Shown one piece after another: positions 36,424 to 48,208 of a DNA stretch of 64,000 bases. The position numbers were made by a program, and so were the translations under genes. This DNA comes from Xanthostigma xanthostigma. Taxonomy: Eukaryota; Arthropoda; Insecta; Raphidioptera; Raphidiidae. The stretch spans positions 4,194,001-4,258,000 of the forward strand of contig OY754466.1 of NCBI GenBank assembly GCA_963575645.1. The letters run 5' to 3'. Positions within the stretch are counted from its first letter, which is position 1; every line of letters begins with the position of its first letter. Under the pieces are notes generated by a model, which saw only the letters and a program-made list of their open reading frames with translations, made no database searches and was not told the origin of the DNA.

Positions 36424-39400
36424 TTAAGGATCCTCTGGCAGAGATTCGTTGTCTGCTTTGTTGACAGTAATTACGTCCCTATATTGTATCAATACCAGTT
36501 CGTAAGTAACTATTGTACTGGCCACCTGCGAAAATAGAAAACCATTTAGAACTATTGGGATTTGACATGTGGCTGAAGTTTAGATCAATTGTAATGTCGA
36601 ATCCGCCATTTTTTTAACCGACGAAAAACAAAAACGGAGGAGGTTCTCAAGTCGACGCGTATATTTTTTTTTTTTTTTTTTTATTTATGTATGACCACGC
36701 ATAACTTTTTACAGAGTAGTCCGATTTTGATAATTATTTTTTTGTTTGAAAGGGTATACCCCGAAGTTGGTCCCATATAAATTTGGTAAAAAAATTCCAA
36801 CCCTAAGGGTAGGAAAACAGGGGATGATTGATTGTTCACTCACTGATTGTAATGTATGACCACACATAACTTTTTACAGAGTACTTCAAGTAAATTTACT
36901 TGAAGAGTTCTATTCAGACGTTAATCAAAGATTTGATTTTTACAGAGTAGTCCAATTTTGATAATTCTTTTTTTATTGGAAAGGGTATACCTCGAGGTTG
37001 GTCTCATATAAATTTGGAAAAAAATTCCTACCCTAAGGGTGGGAAAATAGGGGTGATTTATTGTTCACTCACAGATTTTCATGCTGAGTTGTGTATTACA
37101 ATTATAAATTATATAGCCACAAAAAATTATAAAATAAAAACTTTTTAACAAAAAAATTAAACCGCCGAAAAACTGAAAAGCAAAAAATAATAAATCTTTT
37201 TATTTAACTAAGTTCTATCTAAGTAGTTGAAAGTATGTGACAGTCTAGTATATCTAAGTAATTTTGAGTCGGCGTCAAACAATCAATGAACAAAGATCAC
37301 TAAAAGAAATAACCAAATCAAATTAACAAAAATCTCCAGCGATAAACATTAACATTCCAAACATGCGCTCTCCACACGACCATTCGCAAAGACGTGTGGC
37401 CTCAGTGTGTGCCCGTTCGGGTTGCTCTGTCGCTGACATTAACTTCGTGAACGCTCAGAGATTTCCGGCAAAGGATTGTTGACGCCGACTCAAAATTACT
37501 TAGATATACTAGACTGTCACATACTTTCAACTACTTAGTTAAACTTAGTTAAATAAAAAGATTTATTATTTTTTGCTTTTCAGTTTTTCGGCGGTTTAAT
37601 TTTTTTGTTAAAAAGTTTTTTCATATATCTAGTCATACTATCAGCACGTAAAACGTAATGTATTTATGGTTTAAAATTCTGTCACCAGATGTCGTATCGT
37701 TTCATATCAAATTCCGATAAATGTTAGAAAGTTAGAGAAACGGGAATTTCTGAACGATGTTTATAATAGACGGTCCAGAAACTATGTTCCTTGTCGGAGA
37801 CGTTTCCCATCTTTTCCTGGAACGAACGATATTATTTCGAACCAATCACGAGACCAGTCGTCAACAACAATCACTGTGTTACGAACCAAAGAGAGTTTAG
37901 GAAAAATTTCAATTCGCTCTTTTCTTTTAAAGCGGCTCATAGACACTCAATATTATTGCGCAATATAATTGACCGTATGTAAACGAGATTGAAAAGTTGA
38001 TTGTGTGATTTTCAAAATCATGAAAATATATTGCACAAACGGGGAAATATTGTGCCGTCTGTTGTCAAGATTGCGCAATATCCCGTCAGTTGATCTCAAG
38101 TAGCGGTCGTTTCAACAAGTCGTCTCAACTACGCCTCATCATGAGTGACAAGAAAGCCGAAAGACAATTTATTGTTGTATTTATCGTGGTCTTCCGGCTC
38201 TGTGGGATGTGAAGTTCAAAGACTATAGTAATCGTGACAACATGATGACTGAAGTTCTGGTGGGGACTGTTTGCACAATGTGGCTGTACAGTCTGTGCTC
38301 GCAATTGAGCAATATATTGCACAACCTTCAATATCGCCTCCATACAGTACAATTTTTTGCACATACCAAAATATTGTACAGTAATATTGACCGTCTAGGG
38401 GCCGCCGTCAGAATATTGTGCAACCCACATTGCACAATAATATTGAGCGTCTATGGGCCGCATAAGACAAAGATACCAGCACAATGGTGGACATGATTCC
38501 GTGAACTAGTTCCGCTCAATAAAAGAAACGCCTCGTGCTCATTCCATCTTTGGAACTGCTTTTCGTAAGTCTAGCTTCATAGAGGAGCTGTGTGTTAACT
38601 TACTGTAAGAATGATTCCACGATGAACGCGAAAGAAGTTAAGTCCTGTCAAGACAGCCATATCGATTTTAATTTGATTTATCAGTCGTTTTACCTGTTCA
38701 ACAAAACACAAAAATTGAGAGCAACAGGAAAAGTAAAAAAGGGGGGACCCTTCTTTCGAAATTGGAATTTTTTTGAAAAATAAGTTCGCTCTGTTTCGTT
38801 TAATATTATGCATACTTATAGAAAAAGTCATTCTGAATCGAGGTAAGAGTACGATAACTTGCTATGCAAAATATCCACTGGAAATTCACAATTATTGTTT
38901 TATATAACATATAACAGCGTTATTGGTCGTTTTAAGTGCGGAAAATTAATTTTTATAAATTAATTTAAAAAAATTAAATATGGTATAGTAAGTTGATTTA
39001 GAGTATATTATTTACTATAGCGATCGCTATCTTGTCTTATATAGTGATAAGAAAAGAGAAAGTTATATATACCTGTATCTATGATAAACAAAGATAGAAA
39101 TATCAATTGGTTGGAATGAAATACAATTGAACGTTCAGGGCAGAGTCGTATTTGGAAATTTTAATTTATAAAACGAATTTTAAATTTAAAACTCACATTT
39201 TCATGAAGATTGAAAACCACCGCTTTTTTTGATAGAGGGGTATGCGAATTGTCTCGCAGTGAAACGGGAAGGGGCAAATGTGGAGTTTTTAAAAAAACAA
39301 TTCCGGGGTGAACGATAAACGGGTATGCGAATTGTAATTCTGGGGTGAACGATAAAGGGGTATGCGAATTGTCTCGCAGTGAAACGGGAAGGGGCAAATG

Positions 39401-42400
39401 TTGAGTTTTTAAAAAAACAATTCCGGGGTGAACGACAAGCGGGTATGCGAATCTAAATACGACCCTGCTTCCATAACACAATCGAAAGCTGCATACAAAG
39501 TGAGATAGTTATACAATAATTCTACACCAGTTGCTATGACGTGTATTTGTGATTTTTGATTGGTTAGATTCAAAAAATGACAGTGAAAGACGAAAAGTAA
39601 TTCCATTTTTTTCACGTATTTTTGAGGAAATTTGTGAATAATCCGCAAAGTTTTTTTTTTTGAACGTCAAAATTTAGCGTTTTCTATGACTTAAAAAAAA
39701 AAATTTCAAAATTTGGGTGCATAGTGTTATCTCTTTTAGTTTCGGAGATATAGCCCAATTAACTGTTTAAATTTTTATACATTTCAAACCGGAATAGCGT
39801 CTAAACTAATCGGGATACGAATTTGCGCTTAGGTCTACTCGATTCAGCGTACTTTTTTCTATAAGACACGTCAATATTAAGCATATCTGAGATAATTTTA
39901 TTTTTTTCCAAATATCGTAAATCTGTTCATGTTTTCATGCGTTTTGCAAATCTGCAACTTTTTAAGACACTAAGCGGTTTTTGGCCTGTTTTGTATTAAC
40001 CAAATTTATAGAAAAAATCAAGCTGAAGCGATTCCGACCATCCGCAAGCTTGTATCACTTTTAGTTTCAGAGATATGAGAGGTTATTTATATTATTTGAG
40101 AAAAACTTAAAAACGCTATAACTTCTAAACGGCTAATGATACAGAGGTGGGAATCGATTCAGCGCGATTTTTTCTATAAGAATAACCTCAGTTGTACGTC
40201 GTATATAAACAATATCTCACCGATTTTTCGGTATTAAATTATCAATTCGTAAACTTGACCTGGACTAGAAATAGTAAATAGAGAAAAATGAAAATATTAA
40301 CCTCAACTTTGAAACATTCGGTCGGAAGAGAAAAAAGTATCGGTAAGAGAGCTCTGCTTTGTTCGTTGATTTTCGATGCAATGATAATAAGACTTAACGT
40401 TCTTCCAACCAGAAAACAGAACGAATAGGATAAATAAACTGAACGTGGAGCTAATTTGTCATTGCTGAAACAAACGAATATCAAAATCAAATCTTGACAC
40501 TGTTCTTGCATATTAATTTATAATAAAATAAATATTTTTTAAGTTAAGCTTCTTAACGAATGCCAAAAAAATTTCAATACATATTCTTTACAAACAACAT
40601 CTAGGCTAGAAACACTGCTCGACCCACGGTCAGCGCGTACTGTACGCGCTGATCGTCAATTGTCAAAATGCATTTAGTGTTCAACTGATGGTAAAAACTG
40701 AGTCGCTTGTGTAACGTACAGTTGCGACCAGAAAGGAATCATTTTGCAGTGAAATCTATAATTATTTACTGTACACTGTTTTCAAAATTGCGAGAAGACG
40801 AGGAAAATTTGTTGGTAAAATTTTGTTTTTACTGTACAAAAATATGTACGCGCGTACTCGTTCAGCGTCGTACTCAATGCGTTCATACGTCATGTTCATG
40901 GCTCGACGCAATTCAACCGACGAGCTGGATTCCCGTCAGCGCGGCGTAGCTATACGCGCGTAGCCAATTGGGCTTTTGAATAAAATTTTTTTTTGTCATA
41001 AATGGAAAGATCGTATATAAGTTTTATAACAAAACTATTTTTCTTTTTTTTATTTTCGTTATAATTCAAAAGTTATATCAAATTAAAAATAAATTTTTGT
41101 ACCCAGTTCCGAGAACGCGCCGACATTTCCCGAACATAATGTGACGTCATAATGGTAATTTATATTATAATAATACATGTAGAAGCCATTGATAGTAGGT
41201 ATACTGCGTATATACATTTTACCATTATGACGTCACAACTGTCAAAAACAATTTTAGTGCGTTTGCAGTCACGTGATTTTTTTAAATATTTTATCGATTT
41301 TAAATTGCTTATAATTAAATTAAAAAAAGTTTTTTGAAAGTTTTTCGCATCGATTATCAATATTATTTATAATAAAGTTTTAAAATACAATAAAAAAATC
41401 GATAATTATTTTTTTTTTCAAAAGCCTAATTGTCAGCGCTGCACAGCACGCGTGATACACTTGCATTGATATAGCTAGGCCCGACCGACGCACGCGTTGA
41501 CAGTCGGACGAACACTGTTTCCAGCCTTACTTACTGCATTAAAACCAAGTTAAATAATTGGACGCCTATAAAATAGAGATCGTCGAAAATGACGAGGAAT
41601 AGCAGACACGAAATGTCATTGTTGACCGATCTACACAGGCGAATTATATTGTTGTAGTCTTCGCGAATTTCTTTCCAGAACGCGTCTTTTGTTATCTGAA
41701 ACGTGACAATATAAGATGCTTATGACCTCTGTTGTCTAACGTCTATAATTTACAATTACGTAGCGATGCCGTTGTCTATCTGATTTTTTCATGATTCCGT
41801 TATTTTTAATCATAAATGCATTACAGAAAATCGTTCCACATAAATTGCAACATAAACTGGGCGCCCAAGGGTGGCTCGTACGCATTTTATATGGAACGAT
41901 TTTCATAGCCACCATATATATTAAGTAATTAGTAATGTGCCGGATCGTTAAAAATATATATCCGCGGATACGGATCTGAATACGGATTTTTGGTTTCAAG
42001 ATCTGCGGATACGGATTTTAACTTTCTTAGAGTACGTGGCGGTAAATATTGCACATCGACCTTTGGAAAGAGACTATCTGTTATGGGAAAAAGTTATTGA
42101 CCTCTTTAAGAGTTAACTCTCATAACAGATTGTCTCTTTCCAAAGATCGATGTGCAATATCTCATTATTAAGATAATTGATTTAGTACCTTTGAGTTATG
42201 TACTATTATATAGTATGGTACTCACTACGATAAATGTTTGCAATATAAAGATGCCAAATACGATTAAAAAAAATAAAAAATAATCTGAATGGAATTTAAC
42301 AGGTTTTCATTACATTACCTAATCACCTATACCTACTGAAAATATGGATCAGTACTAGGTCCAAATTAATTATGTAATTTTTAGAGACTCACGTGTGATC

Positions 42401-45131
42401 CGGCTAGACGAATTCTATATGAAATACATTGGAAGCGTTCTGCTAGTCCAATACTCAATGTTATGACGAACGTGTCACTGTAGGTCCATATGAATGTACA
42501 AACCGCGTTCAACCATAAGTGAACGAGTCCCAAGGGTACACTAAATGGTATGTACTTGAACAACGGAGCTTTCATATAGAGTAACGACTCCTGAAAGTCA
42601 CCCGATGCCCGTATCGCCTCTCCTACTGATAGCAAGTGTTCAACTGTAAAAATTGTTCACTTGTAGAGAGTCTGTAATCTATACTAATATATAAAGCTGA
42701 AGAGTTTGTTTGTTTGTTTGAACGCGCTAATCTCAGGAACTACTGGTTCAAATTGAAAAAAGATTTTTTTTGTTGGATAGCCTATTTATCGAGGAAGGCT
42801 ATAGGCTATATAAAATCAGGCTACGACCATTAGGAGCGGAACATTAATGAAAAATGTTGTAAAATGTATCTCAAAAATAAGCTTCTATTCAGGTGAAATT
42901 CACTAACTAAATATACTCATATTAGCGTTGTCAGAATACAACGCCGGCTAGCTCAATCGGTAGAGCCCACGACTATCAATATCAGGGTCGTGGGTATCGA
43001 GTCCTACGTTGGGCTAATATATTTTTATTTTTTTTTATTTTCTTACATTGCTTTCTTCTAAGGCTTACATTTAAATTTATTTTAATTTTATTTAATTAAT
43101 TAAAAAAAAATATTATTAGTTAAAAAAAGTATAAATACTGCTTTTTATCGACAAAAACATTTGAACGGTAACTCCGATCATCATGAAATTTGGATACAAC
43201 ATTCATCTCGGTAAACTAAGATGAATGTGTGTACTCATGTTCCTCCCTTCCCCATTCGTTCTTTTACACCCGGGTGAAACCGGACGGGACCGCTAGTAAT
43301 GAATAAAATCTAATCTAAAGGCCGCTGCACACGAGGCTGGATGTGCCGTTAGATTTCTACTAGTATTCTTGATTGCTCTTATGTGCTCGCTTCACACGAG
43401 ACGTCTTTTCAAGCTTGTTTTGTAGGTAGGTTCGGTGCGCGCGCAGCGATAGTTAGAACGGTAACAAAAGTGGACGTTTATTGTCTCTGAACAGAACACA
43501 CACTGTGTGCGTTTGTGGGCGTTTGTTCATGTCGTCCTCGTGACAAGATACTGTCTCCTGATTGGTTCTCGCTGAGAGCAAGCAGAGGACCAAAAAAAAC
43601 GCGAAACCTTAATAATAAACACAACTGAAAATACTCGACAAAATTATGTATTTTTCCAAATCGAAATGGGGTAGCCGGGCGAATTGTGACTTACATAATC
43701 CAAGCAGACCGAGCATAGCAGCTATGCAAAGAATATTTCGTTTCAGGTTGATAGGCGATGTGTAGAATTTCATGGCCAATTCTAGGTTATGCCATTCGCG
43801 CATAAGTTCAGGCCACTTACACGACAGTCGGAAGAACAATATCAAGGAGAGAGTTCCAGTCGTGAAAAACATCACGTCAACTGAAAAATTATTAAATATT
43901 TTATACAAAACTACGGCGTTTTCTAAATACCCGTTTTAGTAACATGCAGCGACATCTGATAGAATTCGATCAAAGCTATTAGTTCAGAAGCAAATCTGGT
44001 AGAATTTGCTCAAAGCTATTAGTTCAGACAGCGGGCCGCAAACGCAATACATTTTGCAGAATTATATCTATCGCACCCGGGTGAAACCGGGACGGATCGC
44101 TAGTAATCTAATATCATATATATTAATACGCTAAGGTTAAAGATGTTTGCCTCCCTTTTTAGAAAAAACCTTACAATTTCTCCACATAAATTAAATATAA
44201 TTTTACAGATAATTGCTTGCTCTACTGACATCGACAACTAAAAAATTTATTATTGCTTTTGTTTTTGTAAATTAATTAAAATACAGCAACGCTGAACAAC
44301 GTCTGCCATCTGACGGCTTTAATTTTGAAACAACGTCAACACTTCGATCTGTCATCTGACCTTCATATTGTAATACAACAGACACAATACTGCATACTGT
44401 CATCTGACGGCGTTAATTTTGAAACAGCGAGCAACGCTTAACAACGTCACAGCAATGCTGCATGATGCCATCTGACGGCTTAGCTCAACGCTTTTGCTAC
44501 TTGCGCCTCTATATGACAATTTTAGTAAAATATTTCTTCGATCTGTCATCTGAGCTTCATATTGTAATACAACAAAAAGAAGAACGTTATAAGCAGTGTG
44601 CAAAATTAGAAACGAATTGAACTGCAATCAATTTTGTAAAGTGATAAATTATTATTATACTTATTTAGTGCGAATAATTCGCACAGGTCACTCTAGTATT
44701 TTAAGAAAGAGAGTGTTTGGTCGGCGTTGGAAGCATTTTCTTGATCATAATTGCTTTGGCGGTTATATCCACTGTTAAATAACGTATTAGAAGACCTTAA
44801 TAAGAGAAGAAGACTATACTAAAAAGGTACACTTACTGGTTCCATAGAAAGTCATGTTACGTTGGGCAAATTGCATAGCAGATATCAACGATAGTAATGC
44901 CATGCCGATGATAACAACGATAGTATAAACCACTCGCAAACAGCACCAGCGAAATTTAAGTTTGTCTGGCGTCGAATCTGTGATGCCGCAAACAGGCATA
45001 ACGCCGAAAAACTGTCCCACAAGCAAAACTGGACTTATGATCCGATGCATCGATGTTATGTAGTTTTTGTTTAAAGTCCATTTTAAGTAACGATTCGAAT
45101 AGATTTTGTTGTCTAGTGTTTTTAGTGCCAT
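36424..45131 (-). CDS. Sugar-type gustatory receptor (Gr5a/Gr64-like), 7 exons
   Basis: Exons, 5' to 3' on -: 45140(ATG at 45131)-44837, 43880-43695, 42643-42393, 41695-41535, 40464-40302, 38693-38604, 36525-36424. All have GT-AG borders and consistent phases, giving 415 aa, near the usual length for sugar receptors. Family landmarks: first membrane segment with VGQFFGVMPVCGI then KLKFRW; WPELMREW after TM2; TYSDTFVITLSIGLAERFQ; LYFIGVQLFNL; FLVGRTLSL; LPTECFKVE; LTGLNFFRVHRGIILT; and TYELVLIQY, the TYhhhhhQF signature with F to Y. Such seven-helix ligand-gated channels sit in gustatory neurons and detect sugars. A good acceptor at 45140 is read in frame just before the ATG, so an extra 5' exon may exist; a candidate lies at 45201-45425. 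Introns hold Harbinger, hAT, Helitron and foldback elements. No disabling change was seen. Confidence 0.9.
36600..37620. repeat. Repeat block and 485-bp foldback in receptor intron 6
   Basis: A roughly 190-bp unit (ATGACCACRCATAACTTTTT, then CCTACCCTAAGGGTGGG-like) occurs twice at about 36690-37080. Arms of about 140 bp at 37136-37277 and 37479-37620 are inverted and nearly identical. Confidence 0.75.
36884..36936. mobile_element. 53-bp mini-insertion of the Penelope-like family, 13-bp TSD
   Basis: TTTTTACAGAGTA at 36871-36883 and 36937-36949. The body is little more than the terminal block GAAGAGTTCTATTCAGACGT plus TAATCAAAGATTTG. It sits inside the tandem unit above. Confidence 0.8.
37931..38462. 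mobile_element. PIF/Harbinger-derived element with MADF fragment
   Basis: Ends AGCGGCTCATAGACACTCAA / TGCGGCCCATAGACGCTCAA in inverted orientation, TAA on both sides (37928-37930, 38463-38465). On +, about 38165-38270 encodes YRGLPALWDVKFKDYSNRDN, a MADF-domain core as in the second protein of Harbinger elements. Lies in receptor intron 6, between exons 6 and 7. Confidence 0.75.
39237..39455. repeat. 121-bp direct duplication
   Basis: GGGGTATGCGAATTGTCTCG occurs at about 39237 and 39358 with the following roughly 100 bp. Receptor intron 5. Confidence 0.75.
40604..41527. mobile_element. Nested palindromic repeats in receptor intron 4
   Basis: Three concentric inverted repeats: GGCTAGAAACACTG / CAGTGTTTCCAGCC-like outer, CAATTGGGCTTTTGAA / TTCAAAAGCCTAATTG middle, TGACGTCATAATGGTAA / TTACCATTATGACGTCA-like inner. 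Superfamily not assigned. Confidence 0.5.
41930..42334. mobile_element. hAT-type MITE family D, 3'-truncated
   Basis: Starts TAGTAATGTGCCGGAT; the right end is missing just before the receptor exon at 42393. Confidence 0.75.
42678..43296 (+). mobile_element. Non-autonomous Helitron family A, copy 4
   Basis: Complete copy in receptor intron 2, upstream of the exon at 42393-42643: A|TC at 42678 and CCGCTAG|T at 43296. tRNA-like module 42943-43014. Confidence 0.85.
42943..43014 (+). pseudogene. tRNA-Lys-like module in Helitron A copy 4
   Basis: A-box TAGCTCAATCGGTAGAGC intact; the B-box has an inserted base (GGGTATCGAGTCC); 3' GTTGGGC retained. Confidence 0.65.
44072..44103 (+). mobile_element. 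Helitron A 3'-end fragment
   Basis: Only the terminal CACCCGGGTGAAACCGGGAC...CGCTAG|T remains, abutting Helitron C. Confidence 0.65.
44114..44696 (+). mobile_element. Non-autonomous Helitron family C, copy 1
   Basis: A|TC at 44114; the 3' end has hairpin GTGCGAATAATTCGCAC followed by AGGTCACTCTAG|T, the textbook Helitron hairpin plus CTRR. Internal CATCTGACGGC repeats. No protein. Confidence 0.85.
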
Positions 45132-45200
45132 GGGAATTAACTGAAAGATACTAGAATGATCACTACTGAACAACGTTGATCCTCCCAGTGTAGGCTTTCA

Positions 45201-45425
45201 TGGCCAGCGTTGTTCCCAATCTTCTTGGTTTCTGGTTCTTGTAGGTCGTAGTCGATAGCTATCTCTATTTGGCGTTTCATCTACAACTGCGGTGGACATC
45301 ATCAAAGACGTGTCCTTCTTGGCAGTTGTGTCGTCGACTGGTGTTTTCCCTTCTTTTATGCTCAGCGTGTTAGTGTTCTCTTCACGGTCGTAGTTTGTTC
45401 TTCTGTGATTAGTCGTTCCGCTCAA
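45201..45425 (-). other. Candidate upstream coding segment, inverted-duplicated
   Basis: On - an open stretch of about 75 codons ends in TGA (45200-45198) and includes an ATG followed by MSTAVVDETPNRDSYRLRP. It is in the same frame as, and just upstream of, the first receptor exon. On + at 45544 a diverged inverted copy reads MSTAVVDETLGRNSYRLRP. It could be a 5' exon of the receptor, a fragment of another gene, or transposon coding. I do not recognise the protein. Confidence 0.3.
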
Positions 45426-45444
45426 AGGTTTTTGTATGTTTCAA

Positions 45445-45640
45445 AGCTGATGACGAACTACAACCGAGCAGAAAACAGTAACACGCTGAGCATAAAATAA
45501 CTCCAATCGTTGACACAAGAAGGCTGATACACCGCTTTTGATAATGTCTACCGCAGTTGTAGATGAAACGCTAGGTAGAAATAGCTATCGACTACGACCT
45601 ACAAGAACCAGAAACCAAGAAGATTTGGAACGTGTAATCC
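45445..45640 (+). repeat. Inverted partner of the candidate 5' receptor segment
   Basis: Diverged inverted copy of 45215-45426 sharing CCGCAGTTGTAGATGAAACG and TATCGACTACGACCTACAAG. Confidence 0.75.
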
Positions 45641-45830
45641 TATTGAAAAATAAAGTTCTAGCCAAAATTGACACGCCGCTTGTTTTTTCATTATCTATTT
45701 AGTTTAAAAGAAATGATTAGATTAGAAGCATGCTCCGTTTTCTGATGAAACCAGGCTATAAGCTTGAAACCATCAGATTGGTCGTGAGATTACGAAACTA
45801 AGTTTGGGAAACGCTGTTCTATATAAAGGT

Positions 45831-46306
45831 GGCACTTCACGTGGCTATTTGTGTTCGCTATTGGGTGTTTGTTGTATTTGGCAAAATATATGACGTTCAA
45901 GACAAACATGCAAATAGAGGCAAATACGACCATCCACACATGGCAGTCAAATAGCAAACAGACAAACATTTAGCAGCAGAACGCAGGTTCAAAATTCCAG
46001 GAATTTTAGCACTGTTTCAATAGTAATTGTTCCAGTTCTCGCTCACAGCACAGGCACAAAAATACTGCACGTCCGTACAGGTTCACGGCGCGTGCGCTTC
46101 TGAATATAGCCATTGTGTGGACGGTTTATTTGCCGTATTTGCCTATTTGACTCCTTTGATGTGCCTCGAAAAACCGACAAGCGCTCGGTAACGCGTATTT
46201 GGTATTGGCCTTATTTGTCAAATAGGCAAATAAGGCCAACACTTTGTCAAATAGACCCTCCACACTTGGTAATTGTTTGCCAAATATAAATAGCCATGTG
46301 AAGTGC
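45831..46306. mobile_element. MITE, CACTTCACRTGGCTATTTG ends, copy 1
   Basis: Inverted tips GGCACTTCACGTGGCTATTT / AAATAGCCATGTGAAGTGCC; a second copy in opposite orientation at 49768-50244. A long frame on - through it is not a gene. Confidence 0.75.
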
Positions 46307-47624
46307 CGGCATAAGATTAAGATTACACTTTGCATTAGTGTAAAATATATTATTTCGCATTTCAAATCTGATATGAGGCTTGTACGCTTACCATTAATCC
46401 TTTCCGCTGTACAATCTAAATAGCAGACTTGCTCTTCTGACAAACCAAATAGTAGTTTTAGACCAAAAAAACAAACAAGACAACATTGTTCTATCATGAC
46501 ACGTCTAATTTAATAATTAATAGTGAATTGTGAAATTTCAGACAGTGACATTATGAGACACATTGTTTACAATTTCAAAGCTTTGGAACGGATGTACATT
46601 TATATAAGATGTAGTAGAAAACTGTAGACCGTTTTTAATTTGCTATGACAAATCAAATCTGATCATACGCGTAACGCATACGATTCCTATTCAATTTTAC
46701 AAAGAAAAGGGTCTAGGAATCAAACCACGGGGAATCCCGCGACGTATGCTTATCGTATACTATTAAAACCAGCTGTGCAGCCTTACGCTATGGTGGGTGT
46801 GAAGTATAGCGGCTGCTTCGTACGCAATATTTTCTTTTTTGGTCTTTTACAATTAAAAAAAATGTATAAATAAATTTATTTATACATTTTTTCAATTTCA
46901 CCATTCTAAGTAGGTAAGGTAGGTACTAGTTTTGGTCAAAATTCACATTTCAAAATTTAACAATATTTTTTCGTTTTGAGCTCTCCCTAATTTAAAAAAA
47001 GTATTTTTGGAAAAAAGTATTCGTTTGTTTTTCGGTTTACTAGTCAAACAATATGTTTGGCATGTAAATAGTATAATGGCATAGTCCGTTTCATATAGTT
47101 GAATATTTTTCGTGCGCATGCCTCAGCTTCCGCCATATTTTTCGGGCAATTTTCATTTTTTCCATTTTTGGTGTTCTACTTTTCCTAAAATAATTTCTAA
47201 CACGTTTGTAGAGCGACTTATTTTTCAATGTTATATTCCACCCCGTATATTCTCATAATGATACCTGTTAATCATATGTCATTCAATGTGTTTATCTACC
47301 GTGTACGGCTTTATCTTTATATAAGAGATGGCTGAACACGAATTTCAATTCTTCTAGGATTTAAACTATATGACAAACTTTAAGCTTACGTAGTTAATTA
47401 TGTATCAATATAGAAGATTAACGTACATCTTTGATTGGAAATCTGCGCTGCTTTCTATAAGAACACAATTCCTAGTGACGATGTTGCCCTCAATTCTTAC
47501 ATAATAAGAAGTTTTCATTTTTTTTTGTTTGTGTTGTATTAATAGAGCAGTAAATTTTGAACAAAATGACACACAAACCACTTCATTCTGATTTCCAATA
47601 AGCTCAAAAACTAATTTTAAAATA
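46307..47624. other. Intergenic, with a repeat X fragment
   Basis: About 46910-47060 resembles the start of repeat X (13090). Otherwise nothing recognised. Confidence 0.5.
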
Positions 47625-48208
47625 TCATATATATTAATACGCTAAGGTTAAAGATGTTTGCCTCCCTTCTTAGAAAAAACCTCACATAAATTATATATCA
47701 TTTTACAGATAATGGCTTGCACTACTGACATCGACAACTAAAAAATTTATTATTGCTTTTGTTTTTGTAAATTAATTAAAATACAGCAACGCTGAACAAC
47801 GTCTGCCATCTGACGGCTTTAATTTTGAAACAACGTCAACACTTCGATCTGTCATCTGACCTTCATATTGTAATACAACAGACACAATACTGCATACTGC
47901 CATCTGACGGCTTTAATTTTGAAACAGCGAGCAACGCTGAACAACGTCACAGCGATGCTGCATGATGCCATCTGACGGCTTAGCTCAACGCTTTTGCTAC
48001 TTGCGCCTCTATATGACAATTTTAGTAAAATATTTCTTCGATCTGTCATCTGAGCTTCATATTGTAATACAACAAAAAGAAGAACGTTATAAGCAGTGTG
48101 CAAAATTAGAAACGAATTGAATACCTGCAATCATATTTAAAAAATAATTTTGTAAAGTGATAATTATTATACTTATTTAGTGCGAGTAATTCGCACAGGT
48201 CACTCTAG
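47625..48208 (+). mobile_element. Helitron family C, copy 2
   Basis: Same ends as copy 1, with GTGCGAGTAATTCGCAC as the 3' hairpin (one change in the loop arm). Confidence 0.85.

Noticed and set aside
43319-43600. Possible Harbinger element starting after TAA (AGGCCGCTGCACACGAGG)
   Set aside because: Only the left end was found; no matching right end or duplication.
46126-46497. 123-codon frame on - upstream of the receptor
   Set aside because: Mostly inside a MITE whose second copy at 49768 gives a similar chance frame; not a receptor exon.
47852-48130. Frame shared by all three Helitron C copies (LILHTAYNVLLFVV...)
   Set aside because: The frame is kept because the copies are recent; no homology or codon-level constraint can be shown from three copies.
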